Source: Bradyrhizobium sp. KBS0727 (lineage in GTDB: Bacteria > Pseudomonadota > Alphaproteobacteria > Rhizobiales > Xanthobacteraceae). From it: DNA of 64,000 nt. Shown one piece after another: positions 9,362-17,324 of the stretch (position 1 is the stretch's first letter; each line of letters begins with the position of its first letter). Made by a program: the position numbers and the translations under genes. Location: NCBI RefSeq assembly GCF_005937885.2, contig NZ_CP042176.1, positions 7,063,501 through 7,127,500 of the forward strand, in the 5' to 3' direction. Under the pieces are notes generated by a model, which was not told where the DNA came from, ran no database searches, and saw only the letters and a list, made by a program, of their open reading frames with translations.

Positions 9362-9983
9362 CGGGCTGCCTATCCGGTGCAGCGTCCGCGAACGCCTTCA
9401 TTTCCCTCGCCGCGGCCTCGGCCTTGAGCAGGCGCGGATAGACCGAGACGTCGACACCGAAGCGGCGCGCATTGCCAAGCTGCGGCACCAGCGACAGGTC
9501 GGCCATGGTCGGCACCGGCCCGAAACAGAACGGCCCCTGCTCATCCGCGATCAGCGCTTCGCAGGCGCCGAGCCCCTCGCGGTTGGCCCAGGCCGCCCAC
9601 TCCGTGACCTTGTCCTCCGATATTCCGAGCTGGCGCAGCCGGTTCAGCACTTTCAGATTTTGCACCGGGTGGGTGTCGCAGGCGAGCGCCATGGAAAACG
9701 CGCGGACTTTGGCGCGGCGCAGCGGGTCTTTCGGCAACAAGGGCGGTTCGGGATAGATCTCATCCAGCCATTCGACGATGGCAAGCGACTGGGTGAGAAC
9801 CGCGCCGGCATCGTTCTCCAGCGCCGGCACCAGACCCTGCGGGTTGATGGCGAGATAGGCCGGCGCGCATTGCTCACCCTTGCGAAGGTGATGCGCGAGG
9901 TGCTCGGGCCGCATCCCCTTCAGATTAAGCGCGATCCTGACCCGGTATGCCGCGGCACTGCGGAAATAGCCGTGCAGCTTCAT
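9351..9983 (-). CDS. Maleylpyruvate isomerase (glutathione-dependent, zeta-GST type)
   Basis: Isomerises maleylpyruvate, the product of gentisate ring cleavage, to fumarylpyruvate using glutathione. The 210-residue protein has an N-terminal thioredoxin-like GST domain starting MKLHGYFRSAAAYRVRIAL, which matches the SSxxxxRVRIAL active-site strip of zeta-class enzymes, and an all-helical C-terminal domain. The ATG at 9983 follows a GGGAGG site; an upstream in-frame start at 10073 would cover the promoter and operator and is rejected. It is first in the - strand operon and divergent from gentisate dioxygenase. Maleylacetoacetate isomerase is the alternative, but the neighbours make gentisate the better fit. 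Confidence 0.87.
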   Translation of the reverse strand: MKLHGYFRSAAAYRVRIALNLKGMRPEHLAHHLRKGEQCAPAYLAINPQGLVPALENDAGAVLTQSLAIVEWLDEIYPEPPLLPKDPLRRAKVRAFSMALACDTHPVQNLKVLNRLRQLGISEDKVTEWAAWANREGLGACEALIADEQGPFCFGPVPTMADLSLVPQLGNARRFGVDVSVYPRLLKAEAAAREMKAFADAAPDRQPDAE

Positions 9984-10027
9984 CGGAACCTCCCGGTAAA
10001 TTTGTCGTTTGCCGCTGATGGGCGCGA

Positions 10028-10061
10028 TTGACGCTATCCATATTGTCAGTATGCTGTCAAT
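10028..10061 (+). promoter_or_regulatory. Divergent promoter region and MarR-type operator of gentisate genes
   Basis: TTGACG (10028-10033), a 16-nt spacer and TATGCT (10050-10055) form a good sigma-70 promoter for gentisate dioxygenase. The imperfect 20-bp palindrome at 10042-10061 (16 of 20 positions symmetric, outer arms ATTG and CAAT) covers the -10 region and lies 59 nt before the divergent isomerase start, so it can serve both directions. Its core recurs at 4822-4835. Confidence 0.65.
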
Positions 10062-10093
10062 AAATCGACCCACAAGAATAGCGGGAGGCTGAC

Positions 10094-11134
10094 ATGGAAG
10101 CCGTGCAGAAGACCCCGGAACGCGAGGCGTTCTACAAGAAGATCGACGGCGAAAATCTCTCCGCGCTGTGGAACGTGATGGGCGACCTGATCACGCCGGA
10201 GCCGCGCTCGGCCTGCCGGCCGCATTTGTGGAAGTTCGATGCGATCCGCGACTACATGACCGAGGCCGGCAAGCTGATCACCGCCAAGGAAGCCGAGCGG
10301 CGGGTGCTGGTGCTGGAAAACCCCGGTTTGCGCGGGCAATCGAAAATCACCACGTCACTGTTTGCCGGTGTGCAGATGGTGGTCCCGGGCGACGTCGCGC
10401 CGGCGCACCGGCATAGCCAGTCGGCCTTGCGTTTCGTGCTCGAAGGCAAGGGTGCCGCGACCGCGGTCGACGGCGAACGCACCCTGATGGAGCCCGGCGA
10501 TTTCGTGATCACGCCGTCGATGACCTGGCACGACCATTCCAACGAAACCTCCGAGCCGATGTTCTGGCTCGACGGCCTCGATATCCCGATGGTGCAATTT
10601 TTCGATGCGTCGTTTGCCGAAGGATCCAACGAGGACCAGCAGAAGATCACCCGTCCCGCCGGCGATAGCTTTGCCCGCTACGGTCACAATTTGCTGCCGG
10701 TCGACGAGAAGCGCAAATCGAAGACCTCGCCGATCTTCAACTATCCCTACAGCTACACCCGCGAGGCGCTGGAGCAGGCCAAGACCCGCAACGAATGGGA
10801 TGCCTGCCACGGGCTGAAGCTGAAATTCTCGAACCCGGAAACCGGCGATTTCGCGATGCCGACCATCGGCACCTTCATCCAGATGCTGCCGAAGGGTTTT
10901 AAAACTGCGCGCTATCGCTCCACCGATGCGACCGTGTTCGCGGCGATCGAGGGCAAGGGCCGAAGCCGGATCGGCGACCAGACGTTCGAGTGGGGCGCGC
11001 GCGACCTGTTCGTGGTGCCGAGCTGGCAATGGGTCACCCACGAGGCAGATACGGATTCTGTGCTGTTCAGTTTCTCGGACCGCCCGGTGCAGCAGAAGCT
11101 CGATCTGTTCCGTGAGGATCGCGGCAACGCGTGA
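10094..11134 (+). CDS. Gentisate 1,2-dioxygenase
   Basis: Fe(II) cupin enzyme that opens the ring of gentisate to maleylpyruvate; it is the point where both peripheral routes of this cluster meet. The 346-residue length fits. The N-terminal cupin contains the metal ligands in PAHRHSQSALRF (His104, His106) and the later GDFVITPSMTWHDH segment; a degenerate second cupin fills the C-terminal half (RSRIGDQTFEWGARDLFVVP). GGGAGG precedes the ATG. A palindromic repeat follows 8 nt after the stop. A separate 1-hydroxy-2-naphthoate dioxygenase role is possible in this family but unlikely beside a maleylpyruvate isomerase. Confidence 0.92.
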   Translation: MEAVQKTPEREAFYKKIDGENLSALWNVMGDLITPEPRSACRPHLWKFDAIRDYMTEAGKLITAKEAERRVLVLENPGLRGQSKITTSLFAGVQMVVPGDVAPAHRHSQSALRFVLEGKGAATAVDGERTLMEPGDFVITPSMTWHDHSNETSEPMFWLDGLDIPMVQFFDASFAEGSNEDQQKITRPAGDSFARYGHNLLPVDEKRKSKTSPIFNYPYSYTREALEQAKTRNEWDACHGLKLKFSNPETGDFAMPTIGTFIQMLPKGFKTARYRSTDATVFAAIEGKGRSRIGDQTFEWGARDLFVVPSWQWVTHEADTDSVLFSFSDRPVQQKLDLFREDRGNA

Positions 11135-11141
11135 GGTTCGT

Positions 11142-11244
11142 CGTCATTCCGGGATGGTGCGCAGCACCAGACCTCAGATGCGCAATCGCGCATCGGGGAA
11201 TCTCGAGATTCCGGGTTCGATGCTTCGCATCGCCCCGGAATGAC
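11142..11244. repeat. Palindromic intergenic repeat, family A copy 1
   Basis: Begins CGTCATTCCGGGATGGTGCG and ends CGCCCCGGAATGAC, so the ends are inverted copies; nested inner palindromes include ATGCGCAATCGCGCAT and GAATCTCGAGATTC. It fills the gap between convergent gentisate dioxygenase and the ABC permease. Other copies lie at 43361, 46962 and 53058. Confidence 0.85.
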
Positions 11245-11252
11245 AGCCAGCT

Positions 11253-12077
11253 CTACCGCCAGTGCAGCAACCGCGCTTCCAGCCAGTTGATCAACCTTCC
11301 CACCGCCAGCCCGAACAGCGACAGGATCACGACGCCGGCGAGGAGCTGATCGGTCTGCATCAGGTTGCCTGCCTGCAGCACGAAGGCGCCGATACCGTAC
11401 TGGGCGCCGATCATCTCGGCGCTGACCACCAAGAGCAGCGCGACGGAAGCCGTAATGCGGAATCCGGCCAAGATCGAGGGCATCGCGCCGGGCCAGATCA
11501 CCCGGGTCACGATGGCGTGGAACGGCACATTAAAGCTCTGCGCCATCCGGATCAGGTTGCGCGGCACCGCGTCGACGCCGCTATAGACGGAAATCGCGGT
11601 AGAGAAGAACACGCCGAGCGCAATGGTCGCGATCTTCGGCTCCTCGCCGATCCCGAGCCAGAGAATCAACAGCGGCAGCAGCGCGATCTTCGGAATCGGA
11701 AACAGCGCCGAGATGAAGGTGATGCCGACGCCGCGCGCCAGGGTCGAGAGTCCGATCGCGAAGCCGACGATGATCCCGGCTGTGGTGCCAAGTACCCACC
11801 CGGATCCGATCCGCATGATCGACCACGACAGATGCTGCCAGAGCGCACCTGACAGCGCGAGCTTGTAGATGGCGACCACAATCGCCGACGGTGCCGGCAG
11901 GAACAGCGAATTGACCCAGCCGGCGCTGCCGGCCAACTGCCAGAACGCGATCACCAGCGCCAGCGCGATCCAGCCGGAGGCACGGCCTGCGCGCGGCGTA
12001 AAACCGGCGCCGCGGAACGCAACCGGGCGCGTCTCGCCTTCCGGCCTCGTAGCCTGCGATGTCGCGCGGTCAAGCAT
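11253..12077 (-). CDS. ABC transporter permease, NitT/TauT (SsuC/TauC) type
   Basis: Membrane subunit of an importer for small anions, sulfonates, pyrimidine precursors or aromatic acids. The 274-residue protein has about six membrane segments and the EAA-loop region with conserved glycine (around AQSFNVPFHAIVTRVIWPGAMPSI, near residue 190) that contacts the ATPase. The start overlaps the ATPase gene by 8 nt, so the two are translationally coupled. It is the last gene of the binding protein-ATPase-permease set. The substrate is unknown; proximity to gentisate and to the co-oriented catabolic operon suggests an organic acid. Confidence 0.88.
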   Translation of the reverse strand: MLDRATSQATRPEGETRPVAFRGAGFTPRAGRASGWIALALVIAFWQLAGSAGWVNSLFLPAPSAIVVAIYKLALSGALWQHLSWSIMRIGSGWVLGTTAGIIVGFAIGLSTLARGVGITFISALFPIPKIALLPLLILWLGIGEEPKIATIALGVFFSTAISVYSGVDAVPRNLIRMAQSFNVPFHAIVTRVIWPGAMPSILAGFRITASVALLLVVSAEMIGAQYGIGAFVLQAGNLMQTDQLLAGVVILSLFGLAVGRLINWLEARLLHWR

Positions 12078-12843
12078 GCTGGACCTCGCGCTCGGCGTCG
12101 ATTGCCTCTTCGCGGATCAGGGACCACAGATCGTTCTGCAAACCGATCAGTTTGCCGCGCGCCTCGATACCGCCGCGCTCGTCGCGCGTCATCGGGATGG
12201 TCACGATCTCGCGGACGCGGCCGGGACGGCGCGACAACACCACGATGCGATCGGCGAGCCGCACGGCTTCTTCCAGATTGTGCGTGACATAGACCGCGGC
12301 CATCCCGCCGTCGGCAAGCAGGCGGATGAAATCCTCCATCAGCAATTCGCGGGTCTGCGAATCCAGTGCCGACAGCGGCTCATCCATCAACAGGATCGCG
12401 GGCTTGACCGCGAGCGCCCGCGCGATGCCGACACGCTGGCGCATGCCGCCCGACAATTGCTTGGGGTAGGTGTCGCGAAAATCGGACAGCCCGGTCCGGC
12501 GCAGCGCGTCGTCGACGACGGCGCGGCGCGCGGCGGCGTCCAGCGCCGTATGCACCAGCGGAAACTCGACGTTCTCCGCTACCGTGCACCAGGGCAGCAG
12601 TGCAAAGTCTTGGAACACGAAGGTCAGCGGGTTGAGGCTGTCGGCGGGCGGCGCGCCGCGCAGTTCGGCCTGCCCTCCGCTCGGCCGCAGCAGGCCGCCA
12701 AGGATCGATAGCAGCGTGCTCTTGCCGCAGCCGGAAGGACCGACGATCGCGACCACCTCGCCGGAAGCGACCTGGAACGACACCTTGTCGAGCACGTCGA
12801 GCGTGCCGAAACGGTGACTGATATGGTCGGCGATCAGGTCCAT
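12070..12843 (-). CDS. ABC transporter ATPase, NitT/TauT type
   Basis: Cytoplasmic ATPase that drives the importer. The 257-residue chain has Walker A GPSGCGKST near residues 33-41, a Q-loop (FVFQDFALLPW) near 80, the signature LSGGMRQRV near 130 and Walker B ILLMDEPLSALDSQ near 152, followed by the switch histidine in VTHNLEEAV. I chose the ATG at 12843, where homology begins; an earlier in-frame start at 12891 adds 16 residues inside a repeat. It lies between the binding protein and permease genes on the same strand. Confidence 0.9.
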   Translation of the reverse strand: MDLIADHISHRFGTLDVLDKVSFQVASGEVVAIVGPSGCGKSTLLSILGGLLRPSGGQAELRGAPPADSLNPLTFVFQDFALLPWCTVAENVEFPLVHTALDAAARRAVVDDALRRTGLSDFRDTYPKQLSGGMRQRVGIARALAVKPAILLMDEPLSALDSQTRELLMEDFIRLLADGGMAAVYVTHNLEEAVRLADRIVVLSRRPGRVREIVTIPMTRDERGGIEARGKLIGLQNDLWSLIREEAIDAEREVQHA

Positions 12844-12887
12844 TAATACGAATTCCCGCTTGCTCGAAACTGGCAGTGTACCGGGCC

Positions 12888-12980
12888 TCATGGTTCGAGA
12901 CGCGCTACGCGCTCCTCACCATGAGGAATCTCAGACCTCATCCTGAGGAGCACGCGCTAGCGTGCGTCTCGAAGGATGAC
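12888..12980. repeat. Palindromic intergenic repeat, family B
   Basis: Carries inner palindromes such as GACGCGCTACGCGCTC and the motif CCTCATCCTGAGGAGC, with GGTTCGAGACG near the left end mirrored by CGTCTCGAAGGATGAC at the right. It sits between the binding protein and ATPase genes of one transporter operon, so it may affect the relative expression of the two. Confidence 0.75.
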
Positions 12981-13000
12981 GCCCAGGGTCCGCTTGCCGA

Positions 13001-14005
13001 TCAATCCGCCTTCACATATTCCTTGGCGATGATCGCGTCCGCCGAAAATCCCTTATCGACAAAGCCTTGCTCCTGCAGCCACGCGATCTGGTTGCCGACG
13101 TTCTTGACGTCGAGCTTGCCGTCGGGATCGATATAGGCGCAATTGCCGACCACCTGCTCGACCGGGAGGTTGGTGTATTTCGCGATAATCTCGAGCAACG
13201 GCCTGGTCTTGTCGTTGATGTCGGCCTTGCCGTCCTTGACGGAGGCCAGCACCACGTCGTGGTATTCGCGATCGGCGCGCACCAGCGCGGCCAAAAGCTT
13301 GGTCACCAGCGCACTGTTGGTCAGCGTCTTCGGCGAGGCGAACACCGCACCCAATTGCCACGGCGTCTCGTCGCCGACCCAGCCCAAAAATTTGGCGCCG
13401 CCGGTATCGATCAGCGTGCGCGCGGTCGAGACCGGCAGCAGCGCCGCATCGACGGTCTCGCCCTTCAAGGCCGCGGCCGCATTGGACAGCGACTGCAGCG
13501 GCAGCACCTTTACGTCCGCGAGCTTGAAACCGTATTTGTCGGCGAGCAGACCGAGCGAATAATGGAAGCTGGAGCCGACCTGCGTCACCGCGATCCGTTT
13601 TCCCGCGAGATCCTTTGGCGTCTTCAGGCCGGCCGCATAGGCGTTGTTGCTGGCGAAATAGCCGATCAGGGGATAGCCGGCCTTCTCGCGGCTCATGCCG
13701 CCGATCACCTTCAGCGTGCCCTTGCCCGCGAGGTTATAGAGTCCGGCCGTGAACGCCGTGATGCCGAAATCGATGTCGCCTGACGTCGTCGCCACCGCGA
13801 TCGGCTGCGCCGCGTCGAAGAATTTCAGTTCGATATCGAGCCCGGCCTCGCGGAAATAGCCCTTGTCCTGCGCGATGAACACCGGCGCCGACGACGACAG
13901 CCTGAGCACGCCGACCTTGGCCTTCAGCGCGTCATCGGCCCGCGCGATCCCGCCAACGACAATCGCCAACAAACCCGCCACCGCGAGCCGTGCAAACCGT
14001 CTCAT
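13001..14005 (-). CDS. ABC transporter substrate-binding protein, NitT/TauT (NMT1-like)
   Basis: Periplasmic receptor of the importer. The 334-residue protein has a signal peptide (about MRRFARLAVAGLLAIVVGGIARA) and the two-lobe NMT1/OpuAC-like fold signature KVGVLRLSSSAPVFIAQDKG at the mature N-terminus, with a typical SQxxAALKGEVDAA-like segment (SNAAAALKGETVDAALL) near 175. The ATG at 14005 follows GGAGGGAACG. A family C repeat separates it from the FAD oxidoreductase gene on the same strand, so it may be read as part of a six-gene run from 17143 down to 11253 or from its own promoter. The ligand is unknown. Confidence 0.88.
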   Translation of the reverse strand: MRRFARLAVAGLLAIVVGGIARADDALKAKVGVLRLSSSAPVFIAQDKGYFREAGLDIELKFFDAAQPIAVATTSGDIDFGITAFTAGLYNLAGKGTLKVIGGMSREKAGYPLIGYFASNNAYAAGLKTPKDLAGKRIAVTQVGSSFHYSLGLLADKYGFKLADVKVLPLQSLSNAAAALKGETVDAALLPVSTARTLIDTGGAKFLGWVGDETPWQLGAVFASPKTLTNSALVTKLLAALVRADREYHDVVLASVKDGKADINDKTRPLLEIIAKYTNLPVEQVVGNCAYIDPDGKLDVKNVGNQIAWLQEQGFVDKGFSADAIIAKEYVKAD

Positions 14006-14028
14006 TCCGTTCCCTCCGTAACGACCCT

Positions 14029-14132
14029 GGAGCCTCTTCCGTTCCAATGGAATCGGAACGGAGCTCCAGGCTTTTAATTTGACGCGTTTTCTTGACGCGA
14101 ACCGGCTTCCACTTCGCTGGAAAACGCTCTAT
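14029..14132 (-). repeat. Terminator-like repeat, family C copy 1
   Basis: Read on the - strand it starts at the TAG stop of the FAD oxidoreductase gene with AGCGTTTTCCAGCGAAGTGG, continues through CCGGTTCGCGTCAAGAAAAC and ends in a hairpin with arms around CGTTCCGAT and ATTGGAACG. The same element in the opposite orientation follows the PanE-like gene at 18299-18400. Confidence 0.8.
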
Positions 14133-15493
14133 AGCCCATCGGGCACGCGCTGGTCCCGCCCGATGAAGGCGCCCTGTTGTTTCAACGTTTGTTGCAACTT
14201 TTCAACCGCAATGTCGCGCGGAATCGTATTGCCTGACAGCGCCAGATCGGCCGCGGCGCCCACCGCCTCCCCCATCGCGAAACATGCCCCGGAAACCCGC
14301 GCCGCCGACTGGCCTTCATGGGTCATCGAGGCGCAGCGGCCGGCAATCAGGAGGTTGTCGACGCCTTGGGGGACCAGCATGCGATAGGGCAATTCGTTGA
14401 ACCCGCGCGACTCCGGGATCGGCGGGAACTTGAAGATGACATCGCCGGCGACATGCTGCTCCATCGGCCAGCCATTGACGCCGATGGAATCCTCGAACGA
14501 GGCGCAGCCCAGCACGTCCTCGCCCGACAGCCTATAGCCGCCGACCACGCGGCGGGTTTCGCGGATCCCGAGCTGCGGCGGCAGGTCGACGATGTAGGAT
14601 TTTTCGAAACCAGGAACGGTGCGCAGAAACTCGAACGCCTGCACCGCCTGGCGGCGGCCCTCGATTTCGCCGCGGGTCATCTGGTCCGGCTCAAGGCCGT
14701 TGACCGCGCTGCCGTCCTCGCGCGCCAACTGGGTAAAGTTCACCCGCCATTCGATCCCTGATTTTTGCGGCCGCACGATCGCGCCTTTGCGGGGAAACCG
14801 ATGCGTGCCCGATGCTTGCGCCTTTTCCATCAGCGCCGGGATCGTCCGCCAGGCGTCGCCGGCCTTCTCGGGATCGATGCCGTTGAGGCGGAACATCATC
14901 GAGGGAAACAGCATGCTGCCGGCATTGTCGCCGACCTCAAACGGCGCCCCGGCCCAGGCCGCGAGATCGCCGTCGCCGGAGCAGTCGATGAAGATGTCCG
15001 CGCGCACCGCCTGCCGGCCTGCCTTGGTCTCGATCATCAACACGTCGATGTGCCTGTCGCCCTGCATCACCACGCCGGCGCCGAGCGCATGAAACAGAAT
15101 GTCGACCTTGTGCGCGGCCAAGAGATCGTCAGCCGCGATCTTGTAGGCGGCGGTGTCATAGGCCTGCGCGAAGATCTTGCCGAGGATCAGATGCGGCGCA
15201 TTGAGGCCGCCAAGCCGGTCGATCCGCGCAAGCAGATCGGACGCCACGCCCTGCACCACGCGGTGCGCCTCGCCATAGACATTGGCATGTAGACCACAAA
15301 AGTTCGTGACGCCTGCCGCCGTGCCCATGCCGCCGAGGAAACCATAACGCTCGATCAGCAGCGTGCGGCGGCCGGCGCGGGCCGCGGCGACGGCAGCAGC
15401 GATGCCCGCGGGCCCGCCGCCGAGCACGACGACTTCATATTCGCCGTAGAGCGGAATCTGGCGGGCGGGTTCGGTGATGGTTTTCAGAGACAA
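14129..15493 (-). CDS. FAD-dependent oxidoreductase (FAD_oxidored family)
   Basis: A 454-residue flavoprotein of unknown substrate. The dinucleotide motif VVLGGGPAGIAAAVAAARAG lies at residues 22-41, a second FAD contact motif FIDCSGDGDLAAWAG near 170 and the closing segment LLIAGRCASMTHEGQSAARV near 395. That layout is typical of the FAD_oxidored (PF12831-type) enzymes. It appears to begin at a TTG codon (15493), 19 nt after the preceding stop, and its TAG stop lies in the family C repeat. It is the third gene of a crotonase, aspartate-dehydrogenase-like, FAD operon, so it probably acts on the same unknown pathway. Confidence 0.8.
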   Translation of the reverse strand: MSLKTITEPARQIPLYGEYEVVVLGGGPAGIAAAVAAARAGRRTLLIERYGFLGGMGTAAGVTNFCGLHANVYGEAHRVVQGVASDLLARIDRLGGLNAPHLILGKIFAQAYDTAAYKIAADDLLAAHKVDILFHALGAGVVMQGDRHIDVLMIETKAGRQAVRADIFIDCSGDGDLAAWAGAPFEVGDNAGSMLFPSMMFRLNGIDPEKAGDAWRTIPALMEKAQASGTHRFPRKGAIVRPQKSGIEWRVNFTQLAREDGSAVNGLEPDQMTRGEIEGRRQAVQAFEFLRTVPGFEKSYIVDLPPQLGIRETRRVVGGYRLSGEDVLGCASFEDSIGVNGWPMEQHVAGDVIFKFPPIPESRGFNELPYRMLVPQGVDNLLIAGRCASMTHEGQSAARVSGACFAMGEAVGAAADLALSGNTIPRDIAVEKLQQTLKQQGAFIGRDQRVPDGL

Positions 15494-15512
15494 ATTGCGA
15501 TTTCCTTCAGGC

Positions 15513-16319
15513 TTACGTCCCGACCTGCAACGGCGAGCCGAGCTTGCGCAGCGCGGCGATCGCCGAGAGCGCGGTGATGCGGCCGGTTTTTGGATTCTCC
15601 GAGGGGATGTTCTCGATCGACATCGTAAAGCTCGCCGAGTCGGATTCGACCTTGATCTGATGACAGTTGCGCGTCACCGCCGGATCAGCCCAGATTTCGA
15701 TCGTGGTGCGATCGGGACCGATGCCGGCCAGCGACAGCGCCGCGACGACGTTGACGTTGGCCGGGAACGCGGCGGCGGCATCGCGAGCGGAGCCTTTGAA
15801 AACGCGCAACGCGGACGTCAATCCGTCGACTGAAATCTTGTTCTCGACCAGATAGGGCGCGCCGGCAAGGCCGTTGGGCGGCTTGCGCGTGACCATCTGC
15901 ACGGAATGGATCGCGCCTTCGGCCGCGGCGGAAACCGCGTCGAAGCCGATCAGGGCGCCGGTCGGCACGATGATCCGGCCACCTTGGGCTCGCGCCAGTT
16001 CGATGAGATCGTGGCGCGGCAGCAAAGCGCTGGCGCTCAGCACCATCACCTGCTTGCCGGCATTCAGCATCGGCCGGCAGATCTGGTCGAGTATCGCCGC
16101 CGGCGCGCATTCGACCACGAGGTCGGTATGTTCAGGCAGCTCATCGAGCGCGATCAGCGAACAGGAGATGCCTTCGCGATCGAGCCAAGCCTGCGCCTTG
16201 GCGCGGTCCCGGGTCGCGATAGCAGACAGGACAAGACCCGGCAACCCCTGCGCCAGCTTGCGCGCCACGGTTTTGCCGATCTCGCCCAGCCCGGCAATGG
16301 CAATGCGCTTGGAAGACAA
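15513..16319 (-). CDS. L-aspartate dehydrogenase-like (NadX family) oxidoreductase
   Basis: NAD(P)-dependent enzyme of the aspartate dehydrogenase family, 268 residues. The Rossmann motif IAGLGEIGKTVA lies at residues 8-19, and the second domain holds the family segment GRIIVPTGALIGFDAVSAA near 115 and PANVNVVAALSLAGIG near 190. I chose the TTG at 16319, which follows AGGAG by 7 nt, over an in-frame TTG at 16361 that would overlap the crotonase gene. Both this gene and the next begin TTTGTCT around a TTG start. In NAD synthesis NadX works with nadA and nadC, which are absent here, so a catabolic role with an amino acid or imino acid is more likely. Confidence 0.75.
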   Translation of the reverse strand: MSSKRIAIAGLGEIGKTVARKLAQGLPGLVLSAIATRDRAKAQAWLDREGISCSLIALDELPEHTDLVVECAPAAILDQICRPMLNAGKQVMVLSASALLPRHDLIELARAQGGRIIVPTGALIGFDAVSAAAEGAIHSVQMVTRKPPNGLAGAPYLVENKISVDGLTSALRVFKGSARDAAAAFPANVNVVAALSLAGIGPDRTTIEIWADPAVTRNCHQIKVESDSASFTMSIENIPSENPKTGRITALSAIAALRKLGSPLQVGT

Positions 16320-16351
16320 ATTGCAGCTCCTGTCATCGTGGTCGCGAAAAC

Positions 16352-17143
16352 CTACTTCCAATTTGCCGCGCGTTTCTCCGCAAACGACGCCAGCCCCTCC
16401 GACGCCTCCTGCGTCTGCCGGCGCGCCGAATGCATCCTGACCAGCCGCGCATAGGCGTCGTCGTCGACGCTCATGCCGCCGAACGAACTCTCCAGCGCGA
16501 GCGCCTTGGTCTCGGCCATGGCCGCGGGACCGTTGGCGAGCAACTGCTCGACGATTTTGGCGCCCGCGGTTTCGAGATCGGCCAGCGGCACCACCTCATG
16601 CACCAGGCCGATACGGCGTGCATCTTCCGCGCCAAAGCGTTCGCCGGTCAGCGCGTAGCGGCGGACCTGGCGCACGCCAATGGCGTCGCAGAGCTGCGGG
16701 ATGATGATCGCAGCCGTCAGCCCCCAGCGCACTTCGGTGATCGAGAACAGTGCGTTGTCGGCCGCGACCACGACGTCGCAGGCCGAAATCACGCCGGTGC
16801 CGCCGCCGAAGCAGCCGCCCTGCACCAGCGCCACCGTCGGGATCGGCAAGGTATTGAGCCGCTGTACCGCCTCGAACGTCGCCCGCGACACCGCCTCGTT
16901 CTCTTCGACCGATTTCGGCCGCACGCCGTTGATCCATTTCAGGTCGGCGCCCGCCTGAAAATGCTTGCCGCTGCCCTTCAGCACGACAACGCGAAGATTT
17001 GGCTTGCTGCCCAGATCGTCCATCGCCGCGAGCACGCCGTTGATCAGGCCCGCATCGTAGGCATTGTTCACCTCGGGGCGATTGAGCGTGACCGTGCCGA
17101 CGCCGTTTTCGCTGAGGTTCCACAGGACCGGAGTGGCGCTCAT
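16352..17143 (-). CDS. Enoyl-CoA hydratase/isomerase family protein (crotonase)
   Basis: A 263-residue crotonase-fold enzyme acting on an acyl-CoA. The oxyanion-hole segment GKHFQAGADLKW lies near residues 60-71 and a second one, QGGCFGGGTGVISACD, near 108. The usual first catalytic glutamate position carries Thr or Gly (GGTGVI), so simple hydratase chemistry is uncertain; another family activity such as hydrolysis or isomerisation is possible. It is first in the operon that continues with the aspartate-dehydrogenase-like and FAD genes, 32 nt apart. A 7-bp-arm palindrome lies upstream, between this gene and the divergent PanE-like gene. Confidence 0.82.
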   Translation of the reverse strand: MSATPVLWNLSENGVGTVTLNRPEVNNAYDAGLINGVLAAMDDLGSKPNLRVVVLKGSGKHFQAGADLKWINGVRPKSVEENEAVSRATFEAVQRLNTLPIPTVALVQGGCFGGGTGVISACDVVVAADNALFSITEVRWGLTAAIIIPQLCDAIGVRQVRRYALTGERFGAEDARRIGLVHEVVPLADLETAGAKIVEQLLANGPAAMAETKALALESSFGGMSVDDDAYARLVRMHSARRQTQEASEGLASFAEKRAANWK

Positions 17144-17178
17144 TGGCGATTTCCCTTCGTTTTCTTGCGTTTGTTATT

Positions 17179-17195
17179 TCAGGCAATATGCCTGA
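17179..17195. promoter_or_regulatory. Palindrome in divergent intergenic region (operator candidate)
   Basis: TCAGGCAATATGCCTGA has perfect 7-bp arms around a 3-nt centre. It lies 36 nt upstream of the crotonase start and about 130 nt upstream of the PanE-like gene, a place suited to control of both. No regulator gene is adjacent. Confidence 0.45.
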
Positions 17196-17324
17196 TATCA
17201 TCAACCTTGATCCATCACTTTCCGCCTTGCGGCAAGCTCGAACCGCATCAGTGGTTGCGCTGCGGCGCAGGCTTGTGGAGAGTGGCGCCTCACACGTCGA
17301 TCCCTTCAGCAGGACCTCAACTCC

